Below are positions 44,592 to 55,144 of a stretch of DNA of 64,000 nt, in pieces. A program made the position numbers and the translations under genes. Source of the stretch: Setomelanomma holmii (lineage: Eukaryota > Ascomycota > Dothideomycetes > Pleosporales > Phaeosphaeriaceae); NCBI GenBank assembly GCA_010015745.1, contig ML978157.1, forward strand, positions 411,713 to 475,712, read 5' to 3'. Every line of letters begins with the position of its first letter. Within the stretch, counting starts at the first letter, position 1. The notes below the pieces were generated by a model. It saw only the letters and a list, made by a program, of their open reading frames with translations. It had not been told where the DNA came from and made no database searches.

Positions 44592-45722
44592 TCAGACTTC
44601 GCCTTCCAGCTTGTCCACGATGGACCGTGTAACGTGACCATATTGGCATCCTAGCCTTGCCAGAGCTCTTAATTTGCACTCAACATCCAGGTCTAATGCA
44701 CGACCCACTAGCCCTTGACACACACCATCTGTCTCTTCAGACTCATGGTGGTGATAGTCGCACCAGCGATTGTCAGGCTTCATCTTGGCATCATCAGACT
44801 CAATGCGTCCCAAAGCTACTATCAGAACTTCGGTGACGAAGTCACCTGGTATGATGTTTTCCCACCAGACTCTGGCCTTTTTGACGGCCTCGACGCCAAG
44901 ATAATGCGCATAGTAATCAACCACGTATTGCATTAGACCCTGACTACATCCAATATGTTGGTACATATGCTTGACGACTTTCGCACATGGTAACGTGCAG
45001 GATGCGTAGGAGAACCGCGGCCAGGCGAGCACAACAGCGATCTTGAGCTTGGGGATTTCATAATTGTTTGCAAAAACAAAGAGCTCGAACAGTCGTCCAA
45101 AGATCCGGTCGCCTGCCTTAAGTTTCGAGATCATATGCCACGGAACATCCGCACCATCCGAACTCTGGGTCGTTGTACTCTGTGCGTCACCGCTGTCGCT
45201 ACCTTCGTCTCCTGTCGTGACGTCTTCGAAACCCTCAATCAGATCTACGGCTAAGCTTTCGTTCGTCGCTGTTGCTAGCCAGCGGGCTTTTGTAGGTTCG
45301 ATCCGACCTACGTCGTCGCCTCGTCCGCCTTTATCTAGCTCTTTCTGTGAACCATCGACTACGATATGACCCTCGTAGACCCAGGTACAAAAGGCCTGCA
45401 GCGTTCCGGGACGCGCTATAACTTCGATCTCATCAGAGTATTTTGCTAGTTTCCCAAACCATTCAGAAGTTTGCTCCAGGCGTTTACGGTGAATGTAGAC
45501 TATGCCAGCACCACTTCCTTCACCGCCATGAAGCTTGATGGGGAAATCAGGTTTGCTGTCAAGCATGATTAGCCAATTTGAATCACACAAGACTGAAAAA
45601 TGACTTGGGAATTGTCGCACGTACGCGGCCGTTTTGGGGCGTTTTCTCCGTCGAGTGTTCTCAGCAGGTCCATCTGCAGCTGCTCCTGCGATGGCTGAGC
45701 TGCGCTTGCCCTTGGAAGGCAT
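44592..45722 (-). CDS. BTB/POZ-like domain protein, intact copy D
   Basis: The open frame reads through 376 codons, but 45556-45624 has donor GTACGT, branch GCTAAT and acceptor GACAG and is exactly 69 nt, so it is probably a spliced in-frame intron. Exons would be 45625-45722 and 44592-45555 (353 aa). A basic leader (RRRKRPKTAA) looks like a nuclear signal. The BTB-like part is FPIKLHGGEGSG, YIHRKRLEQTSEWFGKLAKYS and LQAFCTWVYEGHIVV. An acidic insertion (DVTTGDEGSDSGDAQ) precedes LFELFVFANNYEIPKLK and the tail RWCDYHHHESEETDGVC. The order matches the decayed copies A-C. Such fungal proteins have no assigned role; BTB domains commonly mediate dimerisation or Cullin-3 binding. Confidence 0.72.
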   Translation of the reverse strand: MPSKGKRSSAIAGAAADGPAENTRRRKRPKTAAYVRQFPSHFSVLCDSNWLIMLDSKPDFPIKLHGGEGSGAGIVYIHRKRLEQTSEWFGKLAKYSDEIEVIARPGTLQAFCTWVYEGHIVVDGSQKELDKGGRGDDVGRIEPTKARWLATATNESLAVDLIEGFEDVTTGDEGSDSGDAQSTTTQSSDGADVPWHMISKLKAGDRIFGRLFELFVFANNYEIPKLKIAVVLAWPRFSYASCTLPCAKVVKHMYQHIGCSQGLMQYVVDYYAHYLGVEAVKKARVWWENIIPGDFVTEVLIVALGRIESDDAKMKPDNRWCDYHHHESEETDGVCQGLVGRALDLDVECKLRALARLGCQYGHVTRSIVDKLEGEV

Positions 45723-46011
45723 TGTTCAACGCAACCCACAGTGGACAATGCGAGAAGAAAAGAATCAACAACAAGCTGTGGGAGGGTGTGCGGCAAGCGT
45801 AGTGCCAAGGTCACACAACGCAAGGACGTGGAAGCACATGCATGCGGGTGGCTGCAGCTGTGACCGAAACGAAACACAAAACGATGAATCACTTCCACAT
45901 GAGACAAAAATTCGAACAGTCTATCAACGCCAAAGAGAACTCCACCCAACAACCTCACCCTAATACAATCCAGCGGCGTCCACTCCACGATGTGCTGCTT
46001 CTAAGAAAAGC

Positions 46012-47352
46012 CTACTCTGCCTCAACGACAAACTCACAGGTCTTTCGCCGCGTATTCTGCCATGCCTGCAATACCGCCTTCCACGTCGCCTCCGACCGAA
46101 TCTCAATCTTACTATCATGCGGTGCAATGGCATAGAATTTAGGAACCACGCCGCTGATCCTGCCCCGCACGTCAAGCCCAAGCTGCTGGCTGACAAGTGT
46201 GATGAAAGTTTCATAACTTAGGCTTTCAACGGAGACGTCGCCATGCTGCTGGGCTTGTGGTAGCAGCTGAGACGTGTGAACTGCGGCGCCGGTGGTGCTG
46301 TTTACCACGCGCACGATGAAGGATGTTGGATGCAAGATGGTGGCTGTCGAAGGCAACGCGAATATACGAGCGGGCTCAGGAGTAAGCTCGTCAATAGGCT
46401 CGTTGACGTGCATCGGCGAGCCGGGAGGACTTGGCCGCACTTCTTCCTGCATTTCTGCGGTTGCAGTACTATCAGCCCCATTATTCCCAATTTCAAGATT
46501 GCGCAGCTCGGCAGCAATCACCGACGGCAGATAACCGCGCTCCGTACGCTTCGGCGAAGGAAGATTCTGCTCGATTTGCGCCCGAGTACCTTGCTCGTGT
46601 TCCTCCTCCTGCTCTTGCGCCTGCTCTCGCTCCTCTCGATCCTCTCGTATCTCATACGTCGTCCCATCCGCCCGCATCTTGACCTTCCCAGCCCGAACCA
46701 TAAGCTCGTTATGCTTCTCATTCGAATTTAGAATTCTAGCCCTCGCCCACAAGAGCTCCCTCAACCTCTTCTTTCCTACTCCTGCAGTCTCCAGGAAGTC
46801 CAAGCGCTCCTTGACTGCAGCGAAAACGGACTTCAGGACAGCATCGTTACGTTCCTTCTGCCCGATATGGAAGTTCATCGAGCCCAGTAGTGAAGTGGCT
46901 TTCATTTCGGATTGCATGACGTCGTGGAGTAGTTCGCCTTGGGCGCGGGTAAGTCCGAACTCGTCTTCGATGTCTCGTACAAGAAGCTTGTAGAGTGGCT
47001 TATCGACAGACGGGGTGTACGATGTGTCGGATTCAATGTCGGACAGGTCTTCGGATTCAGATGCAGTTGCAGAGACGGACGGCGAAGCCATGGTTTCGTC
47101 TGAGTCCGTGTTGTTACCGGCAAGGTCTGACGGCGGATCGGAGAGATCGTTGGACATGTCTGAGTGATATTCGGCGTTGAGTTGGGCTTGGATGTCAGCT
47201 TCAGTAACTGCTAGTAGTGAAGTTTTGCGGGCAGTACCTTTGCTGGGAGCATTCGGTACATCGTTGGTGTTAGGCTCAGAGACACTCCTGTGAGGAGTCT
47301 GCCTGGAACGAGTGTGTATGGTCATCCTGCTGAATGGCTCGGGAGTGGTCAT
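46012..47352 (-). CDS. hypothetical protein with acidic and charged helical regions
   Basis: Single-exon ORF of 446 aa. Residues 1-125 are Ser/Thr/Asp-rich (SNDLSDPPSDLAGNN, SESEDLSDIESDTSY). A helical region begins near residue 135 with DIEDEFGLTRAQGELLHDVM and continues to about 220. A Glu/Gln/Arg stretch (REEREQAQEQEEEHEQ) may form a coiled coil. The last 120 residues look folded (FALPSTATILHPTSFIVRVV, SYETFITLVSQQLGLDV, VPKFYAIAPHDSKIEIRSE), with a PB1- or ubiquitin-like strand-helix rhythm. That comparison is a guess. I do not recognise the family. Codon use and length support a real gene. Confidence 0.7.
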   Translation of the reverse strand: MTTPEPFSRMTIHTRSRQTPHRSVSEPNTNDVPNAPSKGTARKTSLLAVTEADIQAQLNAEYHSDMSNDLSDPPSDLAGNNTDSDETMASPSVSATASESEDLSDIESDTSYTPSVDKPLYKLLVRDIEDEFGLTRAQGELLHDVMQSEMKATSLLGSMNFHIGQKERNDAVLKSVFAAVKERLDFLETAGVGKKRLRELLWARARILNSNEKHNELMVRAGKVKMRADGTTYEIREDREEREQAQEQEEEHEQGTRAQIEQNLPSPKRTERGYLPSVIAAELRNLEIGNNGADSTATAEMQEEVRPSPPGSPMHVNEPIDELTPEPARIFALPSTATILHPTSFIVRVVNSTTGAAVHTSQLLPQAQQHGDVSVESLSYETFITLVSQQLGLDVRGRISGVVPKFYAIAPHDSKIEIRSEATWKAVLQAWQNTRRKTCEFVVEAE

Positions 47353-49794
47353 GGTGCAGGTATCAGGGAACGTTGTAGATGAGTGCTTGTATGATACAAG
47401 CTCTTTCCCGGTGATGGGATTTATCTACAGCGCAGTGTCTCAAGTATGTAAGTGTATCAAGCATGTCTTGCGATCGAACACCATGGTCGCAAAATTGACG
47501 CATGAGAATGTCCTAGACAGTCGATGTGGTTCGCTAGAGAGCACGTGGAAGATCTGAGACTTTGCGGGGTGTCTCGGTCGGTGTTTGAGGTAATGAGATT
47601 TTACCATTGTATCGATTCTAACTCGATGGATGGAAGGAGGAGAGGAAGGCAAAGACTCCTCATCATCCGACTGAGATTGTTCTCGGCGCATATAAGCCTC
47701 GTACTCCTCCTTAGCCGCTTCGTCCCGAAAGGTCAACTCGTCATATGTTATGGACTTCATCAACAGGCTGACTAACCTAATATCCACACCAAGTTGCCAA
47801 CGCCATACAGATAATTCGTGCACCACTTGAAGATGACCATTCTCGCAGGCTCTATACAATGCTCGCCGGTAATTGTGATCTCCTGACTCTCCATCGCAAG
47901 CCTTCTTGTCGAGTAGATACCTTACAATTGTCGTATAACCTTGCTCAGCAGCAGCTTCGATGGCCGACCTGCCATCAAATGCAGCAGGAGCCCGCATACA
48001 TCGGCTCCTGCATCTACCAGAAGCTTGACCATATCAGTGTATCCTTTCGAAGCAGCTAGCTGTAGCGCGGTCCGCCCTCCTAATAGATGCGGTGGAGTGT
48101 TGAGATCAGCGCTAGCGTTGATCAGTTGCTTGACGATACTTCGATTGTTCTGCTCAACAGCATATTGAAGAATCGTGAGCACTTTGCTGGAATCCGTCGT
48201 TGCCTCGTTCGGCGAAGCGGGGGGCGCACCTATGTCGAGATGTTGTCGTGCTTCAGCATAACTCCTTGAAGCGATGGCTTGGTTAAGTGCAAAGTGGAGT
48301 CGCTGTTGGACGTAATTCGGGCCCATGATCGTGTCAATGATATCCACGGCAAAATCGGATTCAAGTATGACCGCTTCAAGATCGTGGTCCCTAAAGCAGA
48401 TCGCCTGGGCATATGCAGCACTAAGCAGCTGCCCCGCATCAAGCCCCGCTGTTGAGGCGGTAACGAAAAGTCGGACTGTGGGCGTCAAGTGAAGCTCGAC
48501 AGCTTTCTCAAAAGCGCTTTATTGTTTCAGAAACACATGATCCTCGTCGATACCTTCCAACCATGTATAGCCTAGTTCGAGCACAGTGTAAGGATTAGTA
48601 CCGTGCTCTAAAAGTATTTGTAGTGATTCGAGAAGCTGCAATCTTGTTGCCAGTAACAGCGCACGGACCCCATATTGTGAAGGCAGCTTGCCCTCAGTTA
48701 ACGCAGTATCTTTCAGAAGCTGATGCGCCAGTAACGTATTGCGATTGATTATTGCGTCGCATAGAACTGCCAGGCCGTCCCAGTGAGCGTTTGCGCGATT
48801 TCTGATTCCGGGTCCAGTATCGGCATCTTGCAGCATCTTCACGAGCTTGGTATAACCTCTATGTGAAGCGATGAAGACAGCGGTCTGGGCTGAGGACAAG
48901 GACCGGTTGGGATTTGGGGAGTGCTGGAATATGTAGTAATCCTGTTTGCAAGCAACGGCGTTGACATTTGCGCCAGCTCGCATGAGCATCTCAGCAATTA
49001 ACTCTTGACCATTCCAAGCAGCCAATTGTATGGGTACACACAACAATACTGGTTCGCATTCGCTCCGTAGTACAAAAGTAGACGAGTGAGCATCTCGTCG
49101 TTGTTCCGCACAGCAACGTGGAGCGCTGCAAATCCATGGATGCCTTTCAGTCTCTTCTCGGGGATGAAAAACTCTCCATCCAGATCCGAAGAACCTAGTC
49201 CAAAGGCTATACCGTTGATATCCACGTGAGTGTCGAGTAGTTGTATGATGAGCTTCGTGCTGGAATTGTTGGCTGCTGCTGCTACGGCACTGCCTATACC
49301 CCACAGGTTTAGGATGTTGAGATTGAAGCCCTTCGCCTTCAAGAAGTTGAACATGCCAAGATCTTCAAGAGATGCTGCTGCTTCGAGAATTAAGGTCTGT
49401 GAATCCTTCGTAATGCGTAGGATCTTGGGACAGGACAACATTATGTCGACCAGGTCCTGGCGATTGTGTAGGACCGCATGGCGTGTAGCGCGTAGGAGGT
49501 CGTCCTTAGATTGATAAATAGTATGGTGGCCATGCAATAGATAGTGGAGGAGTGTCTTCAAGATTTGAGAGCTGATACTCCGAACGTCATGCCCATCAGG
49601 CACCGCCCACTCTTCGCGCATGCCCATTTCCATAACTAGGTCCAGGACTGAGCCAATTACGTAGCCGTTAGCACCTGCAATCTCAGCGAGCCAATCGGTT
49701 GCTCCGTGATCTAACGTGTTTTATAAGCGAGTCGGCCATACAAGCGAGTCAGCCACCCCACCAATTCTAACCAGAACACCAATTTCTCGTCGCT

Positions 49795-51450
49795 ATGGCT
49801 CCAACTCCACGTGCTCTATCATCATGTACTGCAGCTGATATATTGCTTGCCTCCTCCTCTATCGGTCGCCAGCAGCTTAAAAGCTCTAGGCCTGCTGCTT
49901 CTACGTATAATGTTCCGAAATCAACGCTAAACAACCGACGCGCTGGCAAGCCTGCTCAATGCGATTGCCAGCCCAACTCAAAGAAGCTTACCCAGCTAGA
50001 AGAGGAGGTGATTGTTAGCTATATACTTGACCTGGATCAACGTGGATTTGCTCCTATGTTCGACGCTGTACGTGATATGGCTGACAAGCTGCTGGCTGCG
50101 CGCGGCGCACGTTGCGTTGGCGTCCAATGGCCACGCAACTTTGTCAGGCGTACAAAGAGTCTTACGACGCGTTTTAATCAAGCGTACGATATACAGAGAG
50201 CTCTATGCGAGGATCCTGTACTAATCAGACGCTGGTTTGAGCTTATAGAGCAGACAAAGGCCAAGTATGGCATCTGCAATGAGGATGTCTACAACTTTAA
50301 CGAGGCTGACTTTATGATGGGCAAGATTACGACTCAGCTCGTTGTGACAAGATCAGAGAGAAGAGGAAGGCCAAAGGCTCTCAAGCCAGGCAATCGTGGG
50401 TGGGTGATGTTGATTGCTGCAATCAACGCAGCTGGCTGGTCAATCCTACTGTTCCTCATCTTTGCTGGCCGCTATCATCTATCTGTCTGGTACAAGGAGA
50501 CAGAGATTCCACGCAACTGGGCAATCGCAGTTAGCGACAATGGCTGGACAACCAACAAGCTAGGAGTTGACTGGCTAAAGCACTTTGATGCTCATACAAA
50601 GACTCGTGTTATAGGTGCACGTTGCCTGCTTGTCCTTGATGGCCACGAGAGCCACCACTCTCTAGAATTTCGAGAGCTCTGTAAGGAGAACAATATCTAC
50701 ACGCTTTGTATGCTGCCTCACTCGTCACACCTGCTACAGCCACTTGACGTTGGCTGCTTCTTGCCATTGAAGTGCGTGTACAGCTGTGAGATTGAGGCTC
50801 TGATCCGCCACCACATCAACCACATCACCAAGCTTGAGTTTCTGCCAGCGTTCAAGGCAGCCTTTGATCAATCGTTTACGGCAGCCAATATCTGCTCAGC
50901 CTTTCGAGGCGCAGGCCTTGTTCCTCTCCAGCCAGACGCTGTTCTGTCGAAGCTTGACGTGCGGCTGCGTACACCTACTCCTGCTCCTGCTGCTCTTGTA
51001 GAGGCTCTCTGGGAGGCTCGTACGCCGAGCAACGTACGTAAGCTTGAGGCTCAATCAACTCTGATACGTGATCGTGTGCAGCGGCACAGGAGCTCATCAC
51101 CTGCCTCAATTTTTGAAGCGATTGACCAGCTCAAAAAGGGGGCAGAGGTAATGATGCTCTCAGCTGAGCTAATGCGCGATCGGATCACCGGCCTTGAGAG
51201 AGCTAATAAGGCAGCCACAAAGCGTAGACAGCGTAAAAAGAAGCGGCTACAGAGGCAGGGGACCTTAGCAAAGGGAGAGGGAGAGGATATACTCGCTCAA
51301 AAGGAGGCTGACCAGCAGATAGAGCGTGAACAGCGTCAAGGTGGAGAGCGATCAGGCCTTAGCCGACAGGCTCTGGCGCGCTGCAAGAGGTGCAGAGAGA
51401 CTGGGCATAACTCACGTATGTGCAAAAAAGATACTTTAGATACTGCTTAA
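49795..51450 (+). CDS. DDE_1-type transposase (pogo/Fot1), probably catalytically impaired
   Basis: Uninterrupted ORF of 551 aa. The N terminus has a helix-turn-helix (YNVPKSTLNNRRAGK) and a CENP-B-type second DNA-binding part (KLTQLEEEVIVSYILDLDQRG, WPRNFVRR). The DDE_1 catalytic core follows. In the family the first catalytic Asp lies in an N-x-D-E-x-G-F motif; here the string is YNFNEADFMMG, with Asn at the Asp position and Asp at the Gly position. The second (CLLVLDGHESHHS) and third (LLQPLDVGCF) Asp are present. The C terminus is Lys/Arg-rich and ends with a CX2CX4HX4C zinc knuckle (CKRCRETGHNSRMC). The lost Asp suggests that this copy cannot catalyse its own movement, though it is otherwise full length. 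Confidence 0.92.
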   Translation: MAPTPRALSSCTAADILLASSSIGRQQLKSSRPAASTYNVPKSTLNNRRAGKPAQCDCQPNSKKLTQLEEEVIVSYILDLDQRGFAPMFDAVRDMADKLLAARGARCVGVQWPRNFVRRTKSLTTRFNQAYDIQRALCEDPVLIRRWFELIEQTKAKYGICNEDVYNFNEADFMMGKITTQLVVTRSERRGRPKALKPGNRGWVMLIAAINAAGWSILLFLIFAGRYHLSVWYKETEIPRNWAIAVSDNGWTTNKLGVDWLKHFDAHTKTRVIGARCLLVLDGHESHHSLEFRELCKENNIYTLCMLPHSSHLLQPLDVGCFLPLKCVYSCEIEALIRHHINHITKLEFLPAFKAAFDQSFTAANICSAFRGAGLVPLQPDAVLSKLDVRLRTPTPAPAALVEALWEARTPSNVRKLEAQSTLIRDRVQRHRSSSPASIFEAIDQLKKGAEVMMLSAELMRDRITGLERANKAATKRRQRKKKRLQRQGTLAKGEGEDILAQKEADQQIEREQRQGGERSGLSRQALARCKRCRETGHNSRMCKKDTLDTA

Positions 51451-51530
51451 TATATTGTATTGATATCTCTATATTATCTCTTAACGTGATTGAAATGTAC
51501 GCCTGTAGAGGTGCAGAAAGTTGGTGGGGT

Positions 51531-51632
51531 GGCCGACTCGCTTGTATGGCCGACTCGCTTGTATGGCCGACTCGCTTGTATGGCCGACTCGCTTGTATGG
51601 CCGACTCGCTTGTATGGCCAACTCGCTTGTAT
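51531..51632. repeat. 17-bp tandem array in the right transposon end
   Basis: Six head-to-tail copies of GGCCGACTCGCTTGTAT, the sixth with one base changed (GGCCAACTCG), followed by a partial copy that merges into the terminal sequence. The left end has a single unit. These subterminal repeats may be transposase-binding sites. Confidence 0.95.
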
Positions 51633-52958
51633 GGCCGACTCGCTTATAAAACACGTTAGTAGTAATTCCATCATATCTTCGCGTCGATAGTGAATGGCAA
51701 TGTGTAGTGCAGTCAATCCTGTGATTCGTTCCTGGTGGATCTGCTGCCCGATGAGCTCAAGTCGTTTGGTCGTACTATCTGATGACCCATTGGCCTCGCC
51801 CGTAGCCAACCGGGTGTTAGGATTCACGCCAAACTCGAGAAGCACTCGGACTAAGGCAGTGTTGCCATCAACAGCTGCAAGTATCAGAGACCTTCGTATA
51901 AATGTCCGCAAGGTGTGAGTCCGTACGCAACCTGACTCGAGAAGGAACCGGAATGCTGATGGATTGGTCTCAGTTCGGACACGTTTTATGACCCACATGG
52001 CTGCAGTCCCCGTATTCACATTCTCTGACATGATCTTACGCAGCAGTGGGTCGATATGGGAAAGCTGAGCATCAACCGTGTTCGACTGAGAACCCATGGA
52101 GCTGACCGAGACCAGCGGGGAGATGCCGCCTAGCCAATTCAGCAAGGTCACTGAGTTGGTCGTTGGCTGACCGCTTGCTTCTGCTAGGGCTCCGGATTGT
52201 CTAACCACGGGCGTATGGTTATTTGCGACAGTCGTGATGTCTTTGCCGCTTGACTTCTTGGAGATAACATAGTCTGGCTCGGAGGCCGTCAAAGCACGCG
52301 TGTGTATTCCGTTGATTCCGTTTACTCGACATGATTGTGAAGAAGGAGAACTATCAAATGCCAAGTCAGGAAGCTCTTCGATGTCAGTCATTGCTCCTTC
52401 ACGAAATATTGGTATGTTCATGCCGTTGTATGCACTATTTTCTAGTGCCGGAGAGAGTGGTGGAGTACGTATCGCAATCCCTTGCGGCGTAGTTGGCCGT
52501 GGTGATGATCTTGACTCTACGCCGCAATATTAGCTGTTTGCCCTAACGAAGCAAAACACAACATACGAGCAAGACGGCGATCGAAGGTCGTCTCTCGTAG
52601 ACTGGCTCTTTGCTTCCGTAACCTCGCGTCTGAGATCGACATTCCGCAAACAATAACAACTGATGGTTTCTTGAGCCGTTCGCGTTCTTCGAGTCGACCA
52701 AAGATGAATGTCCATTCCGCTTCTCGGACATTCTTGGTGATGCCCCAGCTTTTGAATGTTCGTTCATATTGTGGCTTCCTTCGCACGATGAGAATGTGCC
52801 ACTTTCAGAACGAAGCAAACTTACGTCCTCTTGAAGCCCTGTTCAGCCATTGTTTGTATTACTTCCGTTAGAGGCCTGTCTTCCCTCACATAGAGATGAA
52901 CGATAGTGCTCTTGTGCCGACCCCACTCAGCCTCTTCATCAACCTTTCTTTTTGGCAT

Positions 52959-53917
52959 TGTGGGTATACTGATCACAAATGACGCCGCAAGGTGAACCTT
53001 TCGCACAAGGCTGAATGTGGCAAACGGGGGATCATCGAGGCCGTTGAAGAGATCGATGAACCTGGTAGTCTCGAACGAGTGAACATGAAGAATGCAAACG
53101 ATCGAATGTATGGGCTTGCAAAAGACGACATTCACGAAGCACTCTCATGGCTAACTTCGTGTCGGGGTCTAGGCGGGGATATGTGAGCTGAGAAAGGGCA
53201 GCGGCTATCGAGCTGATTGGCTGATCCCCAAATGTTCGAACTGGGCAGGAGCGGGTGCGTCTGAGGCTGTGTCCTGCCCGGACCATCTCGGGACGTGTAG
53301 CACCGCGATTGGCCGATGCCAAAATCTTCGAACACTCCATCGCGAACCAGCTACGATTTGCGGCAGTGGAATCCTATGGACTGTCTATTGGCCGAGACCA
53401 CGATCTGGGTTGCAGCCTTCTGGTGACAGGGAGGAAGGCCATCAGAGCTGCGAATATAGCGAAGCAAAGAAGCCACGCTTTTCCAAATCCGTTGATGATG
53501 CAGTCTTTCCGTGAATACAACTATTGGTCCATGCCAATATCATCGAAGAAGAGGCGACGAAGTATGTGCGCACCTCAGTCATGTATTCAGACGAGAAGTC
53601 TAGGGAGCGACTAGCATAATGACGCAGAAGCTTCGTCTTTCCGAGACTCGAATCTAAATGGCCAGTACCAAGATCTTCTTCATGATGGCTTGGACGTCGC
53701 CCCAAATCCGGATCAGTCAGGCACACATGGCCGCGATGTAATAGCACGGTTCCAGCTGCCAATATATAACATCATTCGATCCATGAGAGCCTCACACATA
53801 TGTCCAGCACCGGCCCATTCACCAACGTTCATCCAAGTCATCTTTTACAGCAAGGAGCAATCTGTGGGCTCTCTTTCCAGCTGGTATCCCCTCAATATAC
53901 CACACCAAGCCGATTCC
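52959..53917. other. intergenic, no gene recognised
   Basis: Upstream of the ankyrin gene start. A 119-codon frame at 53255-53614 plus is the longest and has no motif. Nothing else is seen. Confidence 0.45.
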
Positions 53918-54216
53918 ATGGCCCTCGACACTCAAAGCATCATCGCAATCGTTGCGCTTCTTATTACCTGTCCGCCAACCTGCTGGCTACTTTACAAGCT
54001 GTATCGCCGCCGTACTCTTTCCTCGACACGAGGTAAGTTTGTGTATTATTTTTCAGTCATTGTGACACGCAAGTAACACCCAACCGCATAGTTCCTCCTC
54101 CCGATGCATCTCTATCCAAGCAATGCGCCCTCTTCGACTCTCATGCTTCATCAGCGTGCACATACATGGATGCTTCATACTACCTTGTCCCGCCGCGATG
54201 TACCTTCCGGTGTTGA
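53918..54216 (+). CDS. small single-pass membrane protein
   Basis: Two exons, 53918-54032 and 54092-54216 (79 aa), with a 59-nt intron (GTAAGT to CATAG). The N terminus MALDTQSIIAIVALLITCPP runs into a membrane helix ending WLLYKLYRRRTL, with strong positive charge on one side. This gives an N-out/C-in type anchor. Exon 2 encodes a soluble tail with four Cys (KQCALFD, SACTYM, PRCTFRC). I do not know a family, but short proteins starting with this type of helix are common in filamentous ascomycetes. The exon-2 frame is supported only by splice phase, so the tail is uncertain. Confidence 0.5.
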
Positions 54217-55144
54217 GACGGCTATCTTCCATCACGCGCAGGCGCTCTTTAATCAAGCATCCACTGCTTTACCTCTTCCTAGCCTCGCCGTTGAGCCTCT
54301 ACATAGATCGAACCTCGTCAAAACCGGTGTTTAGGCAATCTGCGCTGGGATACATCACGGACCCTCCATTGCCAATCAACCGCACCAACGTAGGATACCA
54401 GGCGGAGGCAAGCATACACCGGGATAATAGTATGGCTGGAGAACGGTTTATCGCGGTGGCTGGCAGGCTACCGGGGCGCCAGAACATGTACTCGAAGCCT
54501 CCTGTCGAATATACGGCTGAACAGAGCTTTCAACACGAGAAGATAGTCCTACTACTGCGAAAGTGAGCATTGTAGAAGTGAAGTAACTTAGCTTGTTTCC
54601 CTGTGACCATCTCCATGACGACGAATGGGTTCACGATTCCGTCATAAACCTCGAGCTGCTGGTGTGGTGTTGATGGGAATCGATTGAATAGCAGCGGGTT
54701 TTCGCGAAATGACTGAGCTGAGGCAGCATATCAACAGGACACAGAGTCTGACGTTGACGGGCCGATTATAGTATGAGTAGGCGGTGACAGGTGATGTAGA
54801 CTTGCAAAGCGTTTGAGTGAGGTAAAAAGGTCTCTCCATAAGTTCACTTTTACCTTTACAAACGGGAGACAGACGGTGACACTAAGCGACCGCTCCCTGT
54901 ATGCCAACGTCTTTCCTGGAACGTCTGTATCTTAGGCTGAGCTGCAGCAGCCACCTCAGCTCAAATCCGACGCTCGCTGTCACAGAAACAAGCTCAGAAA
55001 TGGCGACCACAAGACCCCCAACGCTAGGGTGAGATTTCGAGCTGTCCAACCAAGATCTGACACTGACCGCATGGATAGCGAAGCCCTTACCGGAGGAGCC
55101 ATCACTCTGAGGATAGGCCCCTAGTGTAACAGTTGTAGCGTCCA
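54217..55144. other. intergenic, possible 5' part of BTB copy E
   Basis: Motif-free frames up to 147 codons (54123-54566 plus, overlapping the preceding gene). A leader for the BTB-like fragment may lie near 55120 (SVTVVA), in a different frame from the fragment that follows. Confidence 0.4.

Larger units (their letters stand above)
49714..51656 (+). mobile_element. pogo/Fot1-type DNA transposon, 1943 bp
   Basis: The element has a TA target-site duplication (49712-49713 and 51657-51658). Its ends are inverted repeats that match perfectly for 36 bp, starting ACGTGTTTTATAAGCG. Inner parts of both ends share GCCACCCCACCAA. The right end carries six copies of a 17-bp unit that is present once at the left end. 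It encodes one 551-aa transposase on the plus strand. Size, TA duplication and DDE_1 transposase assign it to the pogo/Fot1 branch of Tc1/mariner. It sits inside the ankyrin gene in opposite orientation. Confidence 0.93.
47440..52958 (-). pseudogene. Clr5-ankyrin repeat gene broken by a transposon, two frameshifts and a stop
   Basis: The start is at 52958 (MPKRKVDEEAEWGRHK). Exons 52825-52958 and 52567-52778 encode a Clr5-type N-terminal domain (IVHLYVREDRPLTEVIQ, then KPQYERTFKSWGITKN), and an exon from 52516 follows. Ankyrin-type repeats appear from TALHIAIHYRREDMMELLL onward. At that point a transposon is inserted at a TA. On its far side the frame resumes exactly (DHGATDWLAEIAGANG), so insertion was clean. 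Further damage lies downstream: a one-base frameshift in 49031-49052, TAA at 48519-48521, and another frameshift in 47989-48003. Ankyrin repeats continue on both sides of each defect (QLAAWNGQELIAEMLMRAGA, LQLAASKGYTDMVKLLVDA). The gene cannot make a full product. Confidence 0.85.

Noticed and set aside
51420..51659. Repeat ORF over the right transposon end
   Set aside because: It is a by-product of the 17-bp array, whose length lets several frames stay open.
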